A stretch of 64,000 nucleotides of DNA from Polymorphospora lycopeni (GCF_042237075.1 NZ_JBCGDC010000011.1:33351-97350); one strand, 5' to 3'. Shown: positions 55,915-63,096, counted from the first letter of the stretch. A program made the numbers and translations. The notes: generated by a model from the sequence alone, not told the origin.

Positions 55915-56153
55915 CCGACCAGCCCCCCGACAACCTCACCAAGCTGACCGTCAACCTCATCCCCTCCGCCGTCGCAGCCCTCGACACCGCCGCCACCCGC
56001 AGCGGCGACAACCGCACCGACAGCCTCACCCGGGCCATCCAGGTCTACGCCGAACTCCTCGCCTGTGAGGTGGGGCAGGGCATCACGGTCACCGACCGGG
56101 ACGGTAACCGGGTGACGTGGGCGCGGGTGCCGCTGAGCATGGACAGGAGATGA
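55911..56153 (+). CDS. Ribbon-helix-helix protein
   Basis: Length is 80 aa, ATGA-coupled. KLTVNLIPSAVAALDTAATR and DSLTRAIQVYAELLA give the strand-helix-helix of a CopG/Arc-type DNA binder. A short strand region follows. May regulate the replication operon or act as an antitoxin-like DNA binder. Confidence 0.7.
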   Translation: MTDQPPDNLTKLTVNLIPSAVAALDTAATRSGDNRTDSLTRAIQVYAELLACEVGQGITVTDRDGNRVTWARVPLSMDRR

Positions 56154-56155
56154 CC

Positions 56156-56458
56156 ATGACCGACCAGCCCGCCTACGCCTCGCAGATCATCCAGCCCGGC
56201 GACGTCATCGCCGTCGGCCGAGCCAACGGCCTTTGCCCCATCGGGCAGGTCATCGACGTCGACCAGCACAAAATCCGGCTCGTTCCGTACTCGCACCACG
56301 CCGAGACGTTCACCGGCGACCCCATCGCCATCCGCCGGGTCGACATCGTCAGAACCCTGCCCGCCGAGCTGGTTGGCGGCCGGTTCGCCATGGACCCGCT
56401 GATCGAATTCCAGCGCAAATGGCGCACGGGTCAGCCTGCTGCCGAAGGAGACCGCTAA
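56156..56458 (+). CDS. Hypothetical small beta-rich protein
   Basis: Length is 100 aa; ATG 56156 lies six bases after GGAG, while ATG 56150 overlaps the previous stop. Strand-rich (IIQPGDVIAVGRANGLCPIGQVIDVDQHKIRLVPY). Possibly an SM-like or SH3-like fold. TAATG overlap with the next gene. Confidence 0.6.
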   Translation: MTDQPAYASQIIQPGDVIAVGRANGLCPIGQVIDVDQHKIRLVPYSHHAETFTGDPIAIRRVDIVRTLPAELVGGRFAMDPLIEFQRKWRTGQPAAEGDR

Positions 56459-56655
56459 TGAACGCACCCACCACCCCGCCGTCGTTCGCCGACGAGCTAC
56501 GCGCCGGCCGGGCCGCTCCTGCCGACATCGACGACCACATCGAACGTTGGCACGACCTGCCGGACGACGACCCGGACGCGACCACTGCCATCTACGACTA
56601 CCTCGGCCTGACCTGGGACGAATACCGGATCATGGCCTACGAGCGGCCGGCATGA
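56458..56655 (+). CDS. 65-residue acidic protein
   Basis: ATG 56458 overlaps the preceding stop. Sequence (FADELRAGRAAPADIDDHIERWHD, IYDYLGLTWDEYRIMAY) is helical and ends with a short motif GLTWDEY often seen in small phage proteins. Function unknown. Confidence 0.6.
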   Translation: MNAPTTPPSFADELRAGRAAPADIDDHIERWHDLPDDDPDATTAIYDYLGLTWDEYRIMAYERPA

Positions 56656-57104
56656 ACGCGCCCACCAAGCCGACCGTTGCCGACGCCGACCAGCTCGCCG
56701 CCCGCGCCCACCACGGCCAGGTCGACAAGGCCGGCAACCCGTACATCGGCCACCCGCGCGCCGTTGCCGCCGCGCTCGCTCAGTACGGCGATGACGCGGT
56801 GATGGCCGGCCTGCTTCACGACGTCGTTGAGGACACCGACGTCACCCTGGACGACCTGCGGGCCGCCGGCTACCCAGAAGTCGTCGTGCGGGCCGTGGAC
56901 GCCGTAACCCGCCGGCCCGGCGAGACGTACATGAACCTGATCCGACGGGCGGCTGCTGACCCGCTGGGTCGGCTGGTGAAGCTGGCCGACAACGCCCACA
57001 ACAGCGACCCGGCCCGGCTGGCGCTCCTTGCCCCCGAGCAGCGGACGCAGCTCGTCGAGAGATACGCCAAGGCGCGCACCCTCCTGGAAGTTGGCGGCAT
57101 CTGA
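56652..57104 (+). CDS. Small alarmone-hydrolase-like HD protein
   Basis: Length is 150 aa, ATG 56652 overlapping the previous stop. It shows the RSH/MESH1 hydrolase order: ARAHHGQ.DKAGNPYIGHP, GLLHDVVEDTDVTLDDL (HD at about 56-57) and KLADNAHN (about 110-117). HD proteins of this size hydrolyse (p)ppGpp or related nucleotides with Mn2+. In a phage or plasmid it could clear a stress alarmone to keep replication going. The KLADR Arg is replaced by Asn, so substrate range is uncertain. Confidence 0.8.
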   Translation: MNAPTKPTVADADQLAARAHHGQVDKAGNPYIGHPRAVAAALAQYGDDAVMAGLLHDVVEDTDVTLDDLRAAGYPEVVVRAVDAVTRRPGETYMNLIRRAAADPLGRLVKLADNAHNSDPARLALLAPEQRTQLVERYAKARTLLEVGGI

Positions 57105-57340
57105 TGCCGACGTCCACGGACGACGTCACCCGCTGCCGCCTTTGCAAGACCTTTGTCCCGGTCGTTGACCTGAAGGCGCACGTCAAAACCCACAGCTGGT
57201 GGGAGCACCACACCTGGATCTGGAACCAGCCCCTCCGAATCAGCTGGTTGTACAAGCTGGTCATCTGGATGTGGATTGTCTCGCTGGGCGTAGCCCTTGC
57301 CATCGTCATCGGCGCCGTTCGGAATGAGGTCGGCATATGA
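57104..57340 (+). CDS. C2H2-like zinc finger with membrane helix
   Basis: Length is 78 aa; the ATG overlaps the previous stop by one base. CRLCKTFVPVVDLKAHVKTH is a C2H2-like finger (C-x2-C, 12 residues, H-x3-H). A Trp-rich amphipathic stretch and a membrane helix (WIVSLGVALAIVIGAV) follow. A zinc finger tethered to the membrane is unusual; it may anchor DNA or a protein. Function unknown. Confidence 0.62.
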   Translation: MPTSTDDVTRCRLCKTFVPVVDLKAHVKTHSWWEHHTWIWNQPLRISWLYKLVIWMWIVSLGVALAIVIGAVRNEVGI

Positions 57341-57374
57341 CCAGCCATGCGACGATCTGGGCAGGAGGACCGGC

Positions 57375-57806
57375 ATGAGCCACAGCAGGCAAATCAAGGT
57401 CACGAAGTTCAGTGCCCCGTCCCGCCCCGACCCCGGCCCGCTGCCCAGCCCCGACGAAAAGGCGCGCATCCACGGTGTCGTCGACCGGATCAACGACATT
57501 GCCACCGGCATCCTCTTCGACGCCGCGAGAGGCCACACGAGGCTTCCAAGCAGCCCGTCGCCGTCCCTCGGGCATGGTCTTCCCACCGAACGTGTCACGA
57601 AGGCGCACACGGCGCTTCTGGCCGCCACAGACGGCGTCCTGCGGTCCGTCGTGGAACTGCACGCTCCGCACGGTCGGGTCAGCGAATGCGAGGGCTGCGA
57701 CTTCGACGGCTACGACGCCGAACGCCCCGACTGGCCTTGCCGCACCATCGAACTGATCGCCGAACAGGTCGGCATCACCCTGACTGCGGAGGCCGACCGT
57801 GCCTAG
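57375..57806 (+). CDS. Hypothetical protein
   Basis: Length is 143 aa, ATG 57375 after GGAGGA. Helical N-terminal half (EKARIHGVVDRINDIATGIL), then a segment with CEGCDFDGYDAERPDWPCRT, probably a metal site typical of small actinophage proteins with an EC.GC end. Overlaps the next gene. Confidence 0.62.
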   Translation: MSHSRQIKVTKFSAPSRPDPGPLPSPDEKARIHGVVDRINDIATGILFDAARGHTRLPSSPSPSLGHGLPTERVTKAHTALLAATDGVLRSVVELHAPHGRVSECEGCDFDGYDAERPDWPCRTIELIAEQVGITLTAEADRA

Positions 57807-58176
57807 CATCGTGATCAAGCCCGAGCGGGACCGAGACCTGTACGTGTGCTGGTCCACCATCACCGAATGCCCCATCGCCTGGGGCGACCGCGCGTTCATG
57901 CTCGACCACCTCACACGCGAACATCCCGCCGACGGTGCACCGATCGCAGAGCCTGGCGCCCGCCTCGACCGGGCCGACCTCAACGGCACCTCCGCCCTCG
58001 GAGGGTTCTCGTTCTTCGGCAAATGGGACGACGAAGGGTTCGTCTACGAGCAGCGAGGCGTTCTTCCCCGCCAGCATCTGGCTCGGGCGTGTGAGCTGCT
58101 GAACAATGACCGGGAGGCCGAGGTGTGGGACCTGCTGGAGCCGTTCGAGGAAGAGATGGCGGTACGCCGTGGCTGA
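57799..58176 (+). CDS. Hypothetical protein
   Basis: Length is 125 aa, GTG 57799. Mixed fold with KPERDRDLYVCWSTITECPI, GGFSFFGKWDDEGFVYE and a helical end (ACELLNNDREAEVWDLLEP). Last intact gene before the Panacea toxin-antitoxin insert. Function unknown. Confidence 0.6.
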   Translation: MPSIVIKPERDRDLYVCWSTITECPIAWGDRAFMLDHLTREHPADGAPIAEPGARLDRADLNGTSALGGFSFFGKWDDEGFVYEQRGVLPRQHLARACELLNNDREAEVWDLLEPFEEEMAVRRG

Positions 58177-58267
58177 CGCGTGGCGAGCCGTGGGGCGGTT
58201 GCCGAGACGAGCCCGCTGGGCTCTCTCCCAGCTTTGGAGTCGAACCTGTCGCACCCACGAACTATGA
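58169..58267 (+). pseudogene. Possible N-terminal remnant before the toxin-antitoxin insert
   Basis: GTG 58169 overlaps the previous gene by 8 bases, as real genes in this operon do, and encodes ADAWRAVGRLPRRARWAL... before a stop at 58265. It may be the start of a gene cut by the Panacea module, whose other end could be the fragment at 59216-59405. Weakly supported. Confidence 0.3.
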
Positions 58268-58341
58268 TCGAACACATGTACGAGATGGGTCGGGGCGTTT
58301 CACAGCACCACCAGCACCAGCAGGCACCGTATGCTGACCCC

Positions 58342-58929
58342 ATGGCGGCGTCGGCAAGAGACATCACGGCGGCTCTCCGCGAGAGGCTGCCAGAACTTCC
58401 CACGGTCAAACTCCACAAACTGCTCTACTACTGCCAGGGTCACCACCTGGCCACCTTCGGTGAACCCATCTTCTCCGAAACGATCTCAGCCTGGGACATG
58501 GGACCCGTCGTCGGGACCCTCTGGTACGAAGAAAAGAATGGGGCGCCGCAAGGGGATGTCAACCTTATCGGCACGCCGCTTGGCGAGGCTGAACTAAACA
58601 CTGTCGGCTATGTAGTAAGCCGGTACGGTTCACTCACAGGCAAGGACCTTGAAAACCTGACGCACACCGAGACGCCGTGGCAGACCGCAAACCGCTTCAG
58701 ACAGCCAGGCGGCAGGGTGACGATCCAGCGCGAGTGGATTCGCGAATATTTCCTCACGGACGGCAGCCCTGCCGCAGGGGAAGAGGCCGTGCCACTCGAC
58801 TCACTAGCCGTCTCAGAGTGGCTTGCTGGCGTTCAGGAAGAACCACCTAGCCCGGACGCCCCGGACGACCGGGAAAGGCTTCTGGAGATACGCGCAGAGA
58901 TCGCCGCGAGGCTGCCGAGTGCGCGGTGA
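58342..58929 (+). CDS. Panacea-domain antitoxin
   Basis: Length is 195 aa from ATG 58342, six bases after a TATGCT -10 element, so probably leaderless; earlier in-frame ATGs at 58264 and 58276 would add His/Gln-rich residues. KLHKLLYYCQGHHLATFGEPIF, AWDMGPVVGTLWYEE and GSLTGKDLENLTHTETPW are the Panacea (DUF4065/SocA-like) signature. These antitoxins neutralise many unrelated toxins. The gene overlaps the toxin by 11 bases. Confidence 0.82.
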   Translation: MAASARDITAALRERLPELPTVKLHKLLYYCQGHHLATFGEPIFSETISAWDMGPVVGTLWYEEKNGAPQGDVNLIGTPLGEAELNTVGYVVSRYGSLTGKDLENLTHTETPWQTANRFRQPGGRVTIQREWIREYFLTDGSPAAGEEAVPLDSLAVSEWLAGVQEEPPSPDAPDDRERLLEIRAEIAARLPSAR

Positions 58930-59215
58930 ATCGCTGAAGTGGAAGCTGATTCGATTTCCGGAAGCTTTCGATCGGTGGGTAACACTAGACTCACCCAACG
59001 ATGAGACGCGACTCATCGTCTTGGACTGGAGCGTAGGGCGCGGCGTCAATCCCTATCGGGGCATGCGACGAGAATCCGGATTCGACAACCTCTGGTTCGG
59101 TCCGATCCCGGGCACCGAATTGGACGGAACCGCAGTTACGTGCTCCTACTGGATCTACGAGACAACGAAGATGGTCAAGTGTGAGAGCTTCTGTAGGTTG
59201 AGCCTGCCTCTGTAA
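58919..59215 (+). CDS. Putative toxin paired with the Panacea antitoxin
   Basis: Length is 98 aa, GTG 58919 inside the antitoxin gene end. A compact beta-rich protein (KLIRFPEAFDRWVTLDSPNDE, TRLIVLDWSVGRGVNP, AVTCSYWIYETTKMVKCESF) with low GC. It has no obvious catalytic motif. Order antitoxin then toxin with an 11-base overlap is typical of PanAT pairs, whose toxins are diverse and often act on translation, membranes or nucleotides. Confidence 0.68.
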   Translation: MRGESLKWKLIRFPEAFDRWVTLDSPNDETRLIVLDWSVGRGVNPYRGMRRESGFDNLWFGPIPGTELDGTAVTCSYWIYETTKMVKCESFCRLSLPL

Positions 59216-59405
59216 AACATCGGCAACGCCGCCTACCGCGACTCCTGCTCTTCCCTCAAGCAGATGCTGGACGCCGGCCGGCTCGACGACGTTGTCCGCG
59301 ACTACGGCCCCGGCTGGGGACTGGTGGGACGATACCCGCGACCAAGTCGACCGGGACCGGCTGGCCCGGGTGTGGTCGACCGCCAACTGCGACCTGCACA
59401 GGTAG
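59216..59405 (+). pseudogene. C-terminal fragment of an unknown gene, frameshifted
   Basis: Directly after the toxin stop the frame encodes NIGNAAYRDSCSSLKQMLDA, GRLDDVVRDYGPGW without a start codon. At the G run near 59315 the sensible reading moves to another frame: DWWDDTRDQVDRDRLARVW, STANCDLHR, stop at 59403. So the piece has lost its N-terminus and contains a one-base indel, the latter possibly a sequencing error. Confidence 0.6.
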
Positions 59406-59414
59406 GGTGCTGCC

Positions 59415-59997
59415 GTGCGACACACCTACCTGCCCGGCCTGGTCCAGGACCTGATCGCCCGTTCCGCGCACCCCGGCATCAAGTTCGTTGAGCCGTGGCG
59501 TGGGATCGCCGACCACGNACACCTACCTGCCCGGCCTGGTCCAGGACCTGATCGCCCGTTCCGCGCACCCCGGCATCAAGTTCGTTGAGCCGTGGCGTGG
59601 GATCGCCGACCACGAGCACGGCGCCGGCCTTCGCATCGTGTTCGGCGACGGCTCCGGCTTTGGAATCCGGTCCATCGCTGCCGCCGGCCCAAACGGCTCT
59701 CCGACAGGCGAACCCGCCTACGACCCGACCAGCCCGCCGCCGGGGGACGTGTCCACGATCGGTGCAGACGGGACGACCGGCGCCAAGGCGTTCGCTGCCT
59801 ACCTCTCGGACCTGATCAAGGTCGCCGGGCATCCGGACGTCACGGACGCGATCCCGTCCGAGTACGCCGGCCAACTGTCGGTCAAGGTGCCGCTGGACAA
59901 CGGCGCCGAGCTGTACCTGATGTTCGTGGAGGCGACCGGGCCCGGCGGACGCAGGCTGCCGGACTGGAAGGCCGCCGACTGGGGCGTCATGGCCTAA
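59415..59997 (+). CDS. Hypothetical protein, reading frame broken by an assembly duplication
   Basis: GTG 59415 starts RHTYLPGLVQDLIARSAHPG, but a 96-base duplication and one N (59422-59614) shift the frame. Removing one copy gives a continuous protein of about 161 residues ending RRLPDWKAADWGVMA at 59997. The protein contains beta strands (GLRIVFGDGSGFGIRSIAA, AELYLMFVEATG) and an acidic helix. Function unknown. The break is most likely an artefact. Confidence 0.6.
59422..59614. repeat. Exact 96-base direct repeat around a single N
   Basis: Bases 59422-59517 are identical to 59519-59614 with only the N at 59518 between. A repeat of this size next to an N is the mark of two contig ends with unmerged k-mer overlap. 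Confidence 0.9.
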
Positions 59998-60089
59998 CCG
60001 GGCCATCGGCTAGTATCAAAGCGCCTACCAAGCAGCTTGGATTCCGTCCGGACGTCGGTTCGACATCGGCCGGCACCCTTGCACCCGGA

Positions 60090-60113
60090 CCCCGACCGTC
60101 GCCTCGGTCGGGG
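60090..60113 (+). terminator. Hairpin after the duplicated gene
   Basis: CCCCGACCG and CGGTCGGGG form a 9-base stem with a 6-base loop. A TAGTAT (60012-60017) lies 75 bases upstream, so the stretch could be the end of a short RNA rather than of the preceding gene. Confidence 0.6.
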
Positions 60114-60164
60114 TTCAGCCGTTTCCAGCCCGCGCGAGCGCATTGACGGCGGTAGCCTGCCAGC

Positions 60165-60460
60165 ATGGAGCCGCCCAGCCCAGAGTGCGCCGGCGTACCC
60201 GTGAGCGTGTCGGGCGACAGTGAGCGTGCCCGGCAGCCGTTTACGCTGGTGTCCGCGATGCGGTGCCCTACCTGCCGCGGCTCGTACACAAGCTGGCAGG
60301 TCCAAGCCGGCACCCTGCGCCACGGCGGCGGGGCTTCTTCCTCACCGCGGGCGGCTTCCTCCTAACTGAGGAAAACCGGCCAAGCTACGTCCCCACCCGC
60401 CTTGCCGACGGCGCTACACTCAGCCCAGCCGTCCCGTCGGGGGACGGAGCACCACCTTGA
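60165..60460 (+). pseudogene. Small zinc-type gene with apparent frameshift
   Basis: TAGCCT lies six bases before ATG 60165, the leaderless pattern seen elsewhere here. The frame gives ...AMRCPTCRGSYTSWQVQAG, TLRHGGG and then soon stops (60363-60365), but the neighbouring frame continues FFLTAGGFLLTEENRPSYVP, TRLADG to a stop at 60458. One extra G in the run 60330-60333 would join them. Possible sequencing error; whether it is a real gene is uncertain. Confidence 0.38.
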
Positions 60461-60480
60461 GCCCTATCGGAAGGGACACC

Positions 60481-60840
60481 ATGGCTTTGAGCCGTTTGGC
60501 GCAGCAGTTCGCCGACGAGATCCGCAACCACGACTGGTCCGACGCCCCGTACCGGGTTGACCGGGCCGGACACCGTCACGACGACGACCGCAACCCCGGC
60601 AAGCAACTGGACGCCGTGGAGACCGATCGGATCCGCACGAATGTCATGTGGGTGACTGCCCAGGTGCTCGGCTACAACGACCCCAACTTCGACGTGAACG
60701 AGTTCGCGGGGCAGTGCGGCGTCGAGATCCGGACCAGGTCGGGTCGGATAAACGGCGGTATCTGGGCCGGCATCCGGAGCACGAACGGCAAGTACGACCC
60801 GCCGGGCCGCGAGCCCGAACTGATGGCGCCGAAGTCGTAG
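60481..60840 (+). CDS. Hypothetical protein
   Basis: Length is 119 aa, ATG 60481 after GGAAGGG. Helical start (LSRLAQQFADEIRNHDW), Asp/Arg/His-rich middle, and a strand-rich end (GVEIRTRSGRINGGIWAGIR). Single-gene unit with its own downstream hairpin. Function unknown. Confidence 0.6.
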   Translation: MALSRLAQQFADEIRNHDWSDAPYRVDRAGHRHDDDRNPGKQLDAVETDRIRTNVMWVTAQVLGYNDPNFDVNEFAGQCGVEIRTRSGRINGGIWAGIRSTNGKYDPPGREPELMAPKS

Positions 60841-60933
60841 CGCGAACGGGTAAACTGGGGGTGCGCGACTGGTTGTCTGCCATCGGAGACGGTGGCACCC
60901 GCTGAGCGGCTTAAGCCGGCCGGCGCGCACCTC

Positions 60934-60965
60934 GAACCCCGATCGGCGTCTGCCGGCCGGGGTTC
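60934..60965 (+). terminator. Two-tier hairpin
   Basis: GAACCCCG and CGGGGTTC form the outer stem, and CGGC/GCCG pair inside. It resembles the hairpin at 60090-60113, including the shared CGGGGTTCAG end, so single genes here seem each to carry the same kind of stop. Confidence 0.6.
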
Positions 60966-61073
60966 AGTCGTTCAGGTGTGATGCCGCTGACGTGAATTCA
61001 GTCCGAGGCAATTCAAGTTTTGGGCGAGTCAGCTTGAATTCGGCAGGAACACAACCGGTGGCACACTGTCAAC

Positions 61074-61382
61074 GTGACCGATAACCTCCCCGAAGACGAC
61101 GGCTACGACCTCATCTACCCGTTCACCGTCTGCGCCAGCAACGGCGGCCCCTACGACGACGAAGCGTTCACCGCCGGCATGCAAGCCGGCCGCGTCGACC
61201 ACGCCCTCGCCGCCGCCGCGGCAGTCGGCATCACCGAGGCGACCTTCACCGTCTCGACCCCGCTCGTACCGCAACTCGACCTGATTGGCATGCACCGCGG
61301 CTTCAGCACCATGGAAGCGAAGGATGCCGAGGTCGACGGCTGGTCGTTCGTGCGGTTCTCGATGCCGCTGCCCACGTCGTAG
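61074..61382 (+). CDS. Hypothetical protein
   Basis: Length is 102 aa, GTG 61074. Alpha/beta pattern (PYDDEAFTAGMQAGRVDHAL, ATFTVSTPLVPQLDLIGMHRGF, GWSFVRFSM). Upstream, three TTCAAG/CTTGAA half-sites (60970-61040) may be control elements. Similar proteins are frequent in Streptomyces and Micromonospora genomes; function unknown. Confidence 0.62.
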   Translation: MTDNLPEDDGYDLIYPFTVCASNGGPYDDEAFTAGMQAGRVDHALAAAAAVGITEATFTVSTPLVPQLDLIGMHRGFSTMEAKDAEVDGWSFVRFSMPLPTS

Positions 61383-61737
61383 GCTCGCCTGACCCGGCTG
61401 GGCATCCCCGCTGCCCGGTCGGGGTCGTTCAAGGTTTGTCGTCGAGACCTGAACCTTGCGCGGGAGCGTTCAAGTCGTGGCCCTACGGCCTGAACTCCCG
61501 CGGGTGGGTGTCGGGCTGGCGCTACTCGAAACCTACTGCAAACGGACGCAAGTAGCGTTTGCACAGGTCAGACCGCCTTTCCTGGCCACTGAGACGGCCT
61601 ACTCGAAAGTGGCCGGCAAGAAAGATGGCCTGCGGTTGGGGGATGACGCGGCTGCCTGCACTTGCAAGCCCGGCAGCGGCGTACACCGGCGCGGCTGTTC
61701 CCGCATCAACCCGCGGCAGCCCGCACCAACCTGCACC
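61383..61737. other. Intergenic stretch without a clear gene
   Basis: No convincing gene is present. It holds a possible weak hairpin just after 61383, the direct repeat CTACTCGAAA twice, and a short open segment encoding CTCKPGSGVHRRGC without a start, perhaps a gene relic. Confidence 0.5.
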
Positions 61738-61776
61738 GTCTACCGACTAGACACTTGCACTGTCTACCAGCTAGAC
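61738..61776. promoter_or_regulatory. Two HicB-type operators over the hicAB promoter
   Basis: GTCTA-CCGAC-TAGAC (61738-61752) and GTCTA-CCAGC-TAGAC (61762-61776) are 24 bases apart centre to centre. TAGACT at 61772-61777 lies six bases before ATG 61784 and may be the -10 element. Binding by the HTH of HicB would close the promoter. Confidence 0.68.
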
Positions 61777-61783
61777 TTAAGCT

Positions 61784-61993
61784 ATGAGGGCACGGGAAGT
61801 CAACCAGCGAATCGAACGACTCGGCGGCACCATGCTCCGGCAGCGCGGATCCCACCGCATCTACCGCGCCACCAACGGCACCACCACCGCCCAAACCGTC
61901 GTCCCCCAACACGCAGGCGACATCCCCAACGGCACCCTAAAGTCGATCGAAAAGGCCCTCGAACCAGTCTTCGGAAAGGGGTGGCTCCAGTGA
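61784..61993 (+). CDS. hicA: HicA toxin
   Basis: Length is 69 aa, ATG 61784. The double-stranded RNA-binding fold is evident: EVNQRIERLGGTMLRQRGSHRIYR with the catalytic His (about residue 24) and the conserved PQHAGDIPNGTLKSIEKAL. HicA cleaves mRNA and stops translation until HicB binds it. Overlaps hicB by GTGA. Confidence 0.92.
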   Translation: MRAREVNQRIERLGGTMLRQRGSHRIYRATNGTTTAQTVVPQHAGDIPNGTLKSIEKALEPVFGKGWLQ

Positions 61994-62424
61994 CCACCTA
62001 CCGCGTCATCGTCACCCGCGAAGACGACGCCTGGCTCGCCGACGTCCCCGCCCTCCCCGGAACCCAGACCTTCGCCCGCAACCTCCCCAGCCTCGACGCC
62101 AACGTCCGCGAAGCCATCGCCCTCACCGAAGACCTCCCCGAAGGCGCCGAAACCGGCCTGAACATCGCCTACGAGTACCGGACCGGCGACCCGACCCTCG
62201 ACCAGGCCGCCGCCCAGCTCCGCGCCGACCGGGAGGCAGCCGACCGGCTCGCCAGCCAAGTCGCTGCCCGCACCGACGAAATGGCGCGGGACCTGGTCCA
62301 GAACCGGCGCATGTCCGTGCGGGATGCCGCGGCACTGCTGGCGGTCAGCCCGCAGCGGATCTCGCAGATCGCACCGAAGGCGAAGCGGGTCGGTAGCGGC
62401 GAGACGACCGCGGAGGCGGCATAG
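61990..62424 (+). CDS. hicB: HicB antitoxin
   Basis: Length is 144 aa, GTG 61990. Residues 1-55 are the partial RNase H-like toxin-binding domain (YRVIVTREDDAWLADVPALPGTQTFA, LDANVREAIAL). A helical linker leads to a helix-turn-helix at about 105-130 (MSVRDAAALLAVSPQRISQIA) that should bind the two upstream operators. Standard toxin-first order for hicAB. Confidence 0.9.
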   Translation: MTTYRVIVTREDDAWLADVPALPGTQTFARNLPSLDANVREAIALTEDLPEGAETGLNIAYEYRTGDPTLDQAAAQLRADREAADRLASQVAARTDEMARDLVQNRRMSVRDAAALLAVSPQRISQIAPKAKRVGSGETTAEAA

Positions 62425-62478
62425 CAAGTTGAGATCAGTCCTGGCCGTGGCTGAAGCAAGGCTGATCTAGGATGCGAC

Positions 62479-62510
62479 GAAGCCCTCCCGGCCGGCCACG
62501 GGAGGGCTTC
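62479..62510. terminator. Bidirectional terminator between hicAB and the lipoprotein gene
   Basis: GAAGCCCTCCCG and CGGGAGGGCTTC form a perfect 12-base stem with an 8-base loop between convergent genes. Confidence 0.88.
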
Positions 62511-62523
62511 GTAATGTCTGCCG

Positions 62524-63096
62524 TCAGAGCACCCAGTAGGCGTACTGGTCCTCGCTCAGGAAGTTCGTCACCTTCAACTGAATCTTGCCGCCCTTGACCG
62601 CGTTCTTCGGCACATCGAACGGCACCCAGCCAGCCTTCTTCTGCCCCGCCGCGACGTCCGCCGACTCGAACAGCTGCACCCCATCCAGAACCGTGAACGT
62701 TGACTCGTACACCGTCCCGTCCGGGCCGATGAACGACAGCTCGCACGAGCATACGTACGTGTTGCCCTTCGTAACGTTCACCTCCAGGTACGCCAGAAGG
62801 TAAACGCCGTAGTCCGGCTTGATGAACTGGGTACCGGACTTCTGCTGCGTCTTCGTCACCGTGTACTTGATCGCCTGGGAGTCGTTGGACACCTCGATCG
62901 TGTCGCCGACCTTCTGCTCCAGCGTCTTCGGGGCTTCCGACGTGTCCGGGTTCGGCTCGCCGCTGGCGACCGCGCCGGCCGGGGCGCCACCTTCGCCGGA
63001 CGAACCGGATACGTCCGAGTCGATGCCGTCGGCACTACAGGCCAGCATGAACACGGCGAGGGCGGCCACGCCGGCGAGGGTCAGCTTGTTCTTCAT
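62524..63096 (-). CDS. DUF4352-like lipoprotein
   Basis: Length is 190 aa from ATG 63096. A lipoprotein signal (KNKLTLAGVAALAVFMLACS, lipidated Cys20) is followed by a Gly/Ser linker and an Ig-like domain (VGDTIEVSNDSQAIKYTVTK, YLLAYLEVNVTKGNT, WVPFDVPKNAVKGGKIQLKV), matching DUF4352-type folds. Surface lipoproteins on prophages commonly block superinfection by masking receptors or DNA entry. Opposite orientation and own terminator suit lysogenic expression. Confidence 0.8.
   Translation of the reverse strand: MKNKLTLAGVAALAVFMLACSADGIDSDVSGSSGEGGAPAGAVASGEPNPDTSEAPKTLEQKVGDTIEVSNDSQAIKYTVTKTQQKSGTQFIKPDYGVYLLAYLEVNVTKGNTYVCSCELSFIGPDGTVYESTFTVLDGVQLFESADVAAGQKKAGWVPFDVPKNAVKGGKIQLKVTNFLSEDQYAYWVL

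Noticed and set aside
59256..59522. Minus-strand frame across the N and duplication
   Set aside because: It exists only because of the assembly duplication.
60001..60060. Possible T-arm GTTCGA near 60058
   Set aside because: Flanking bases do not form a T-stem or acceptor stem, so no tRNA.
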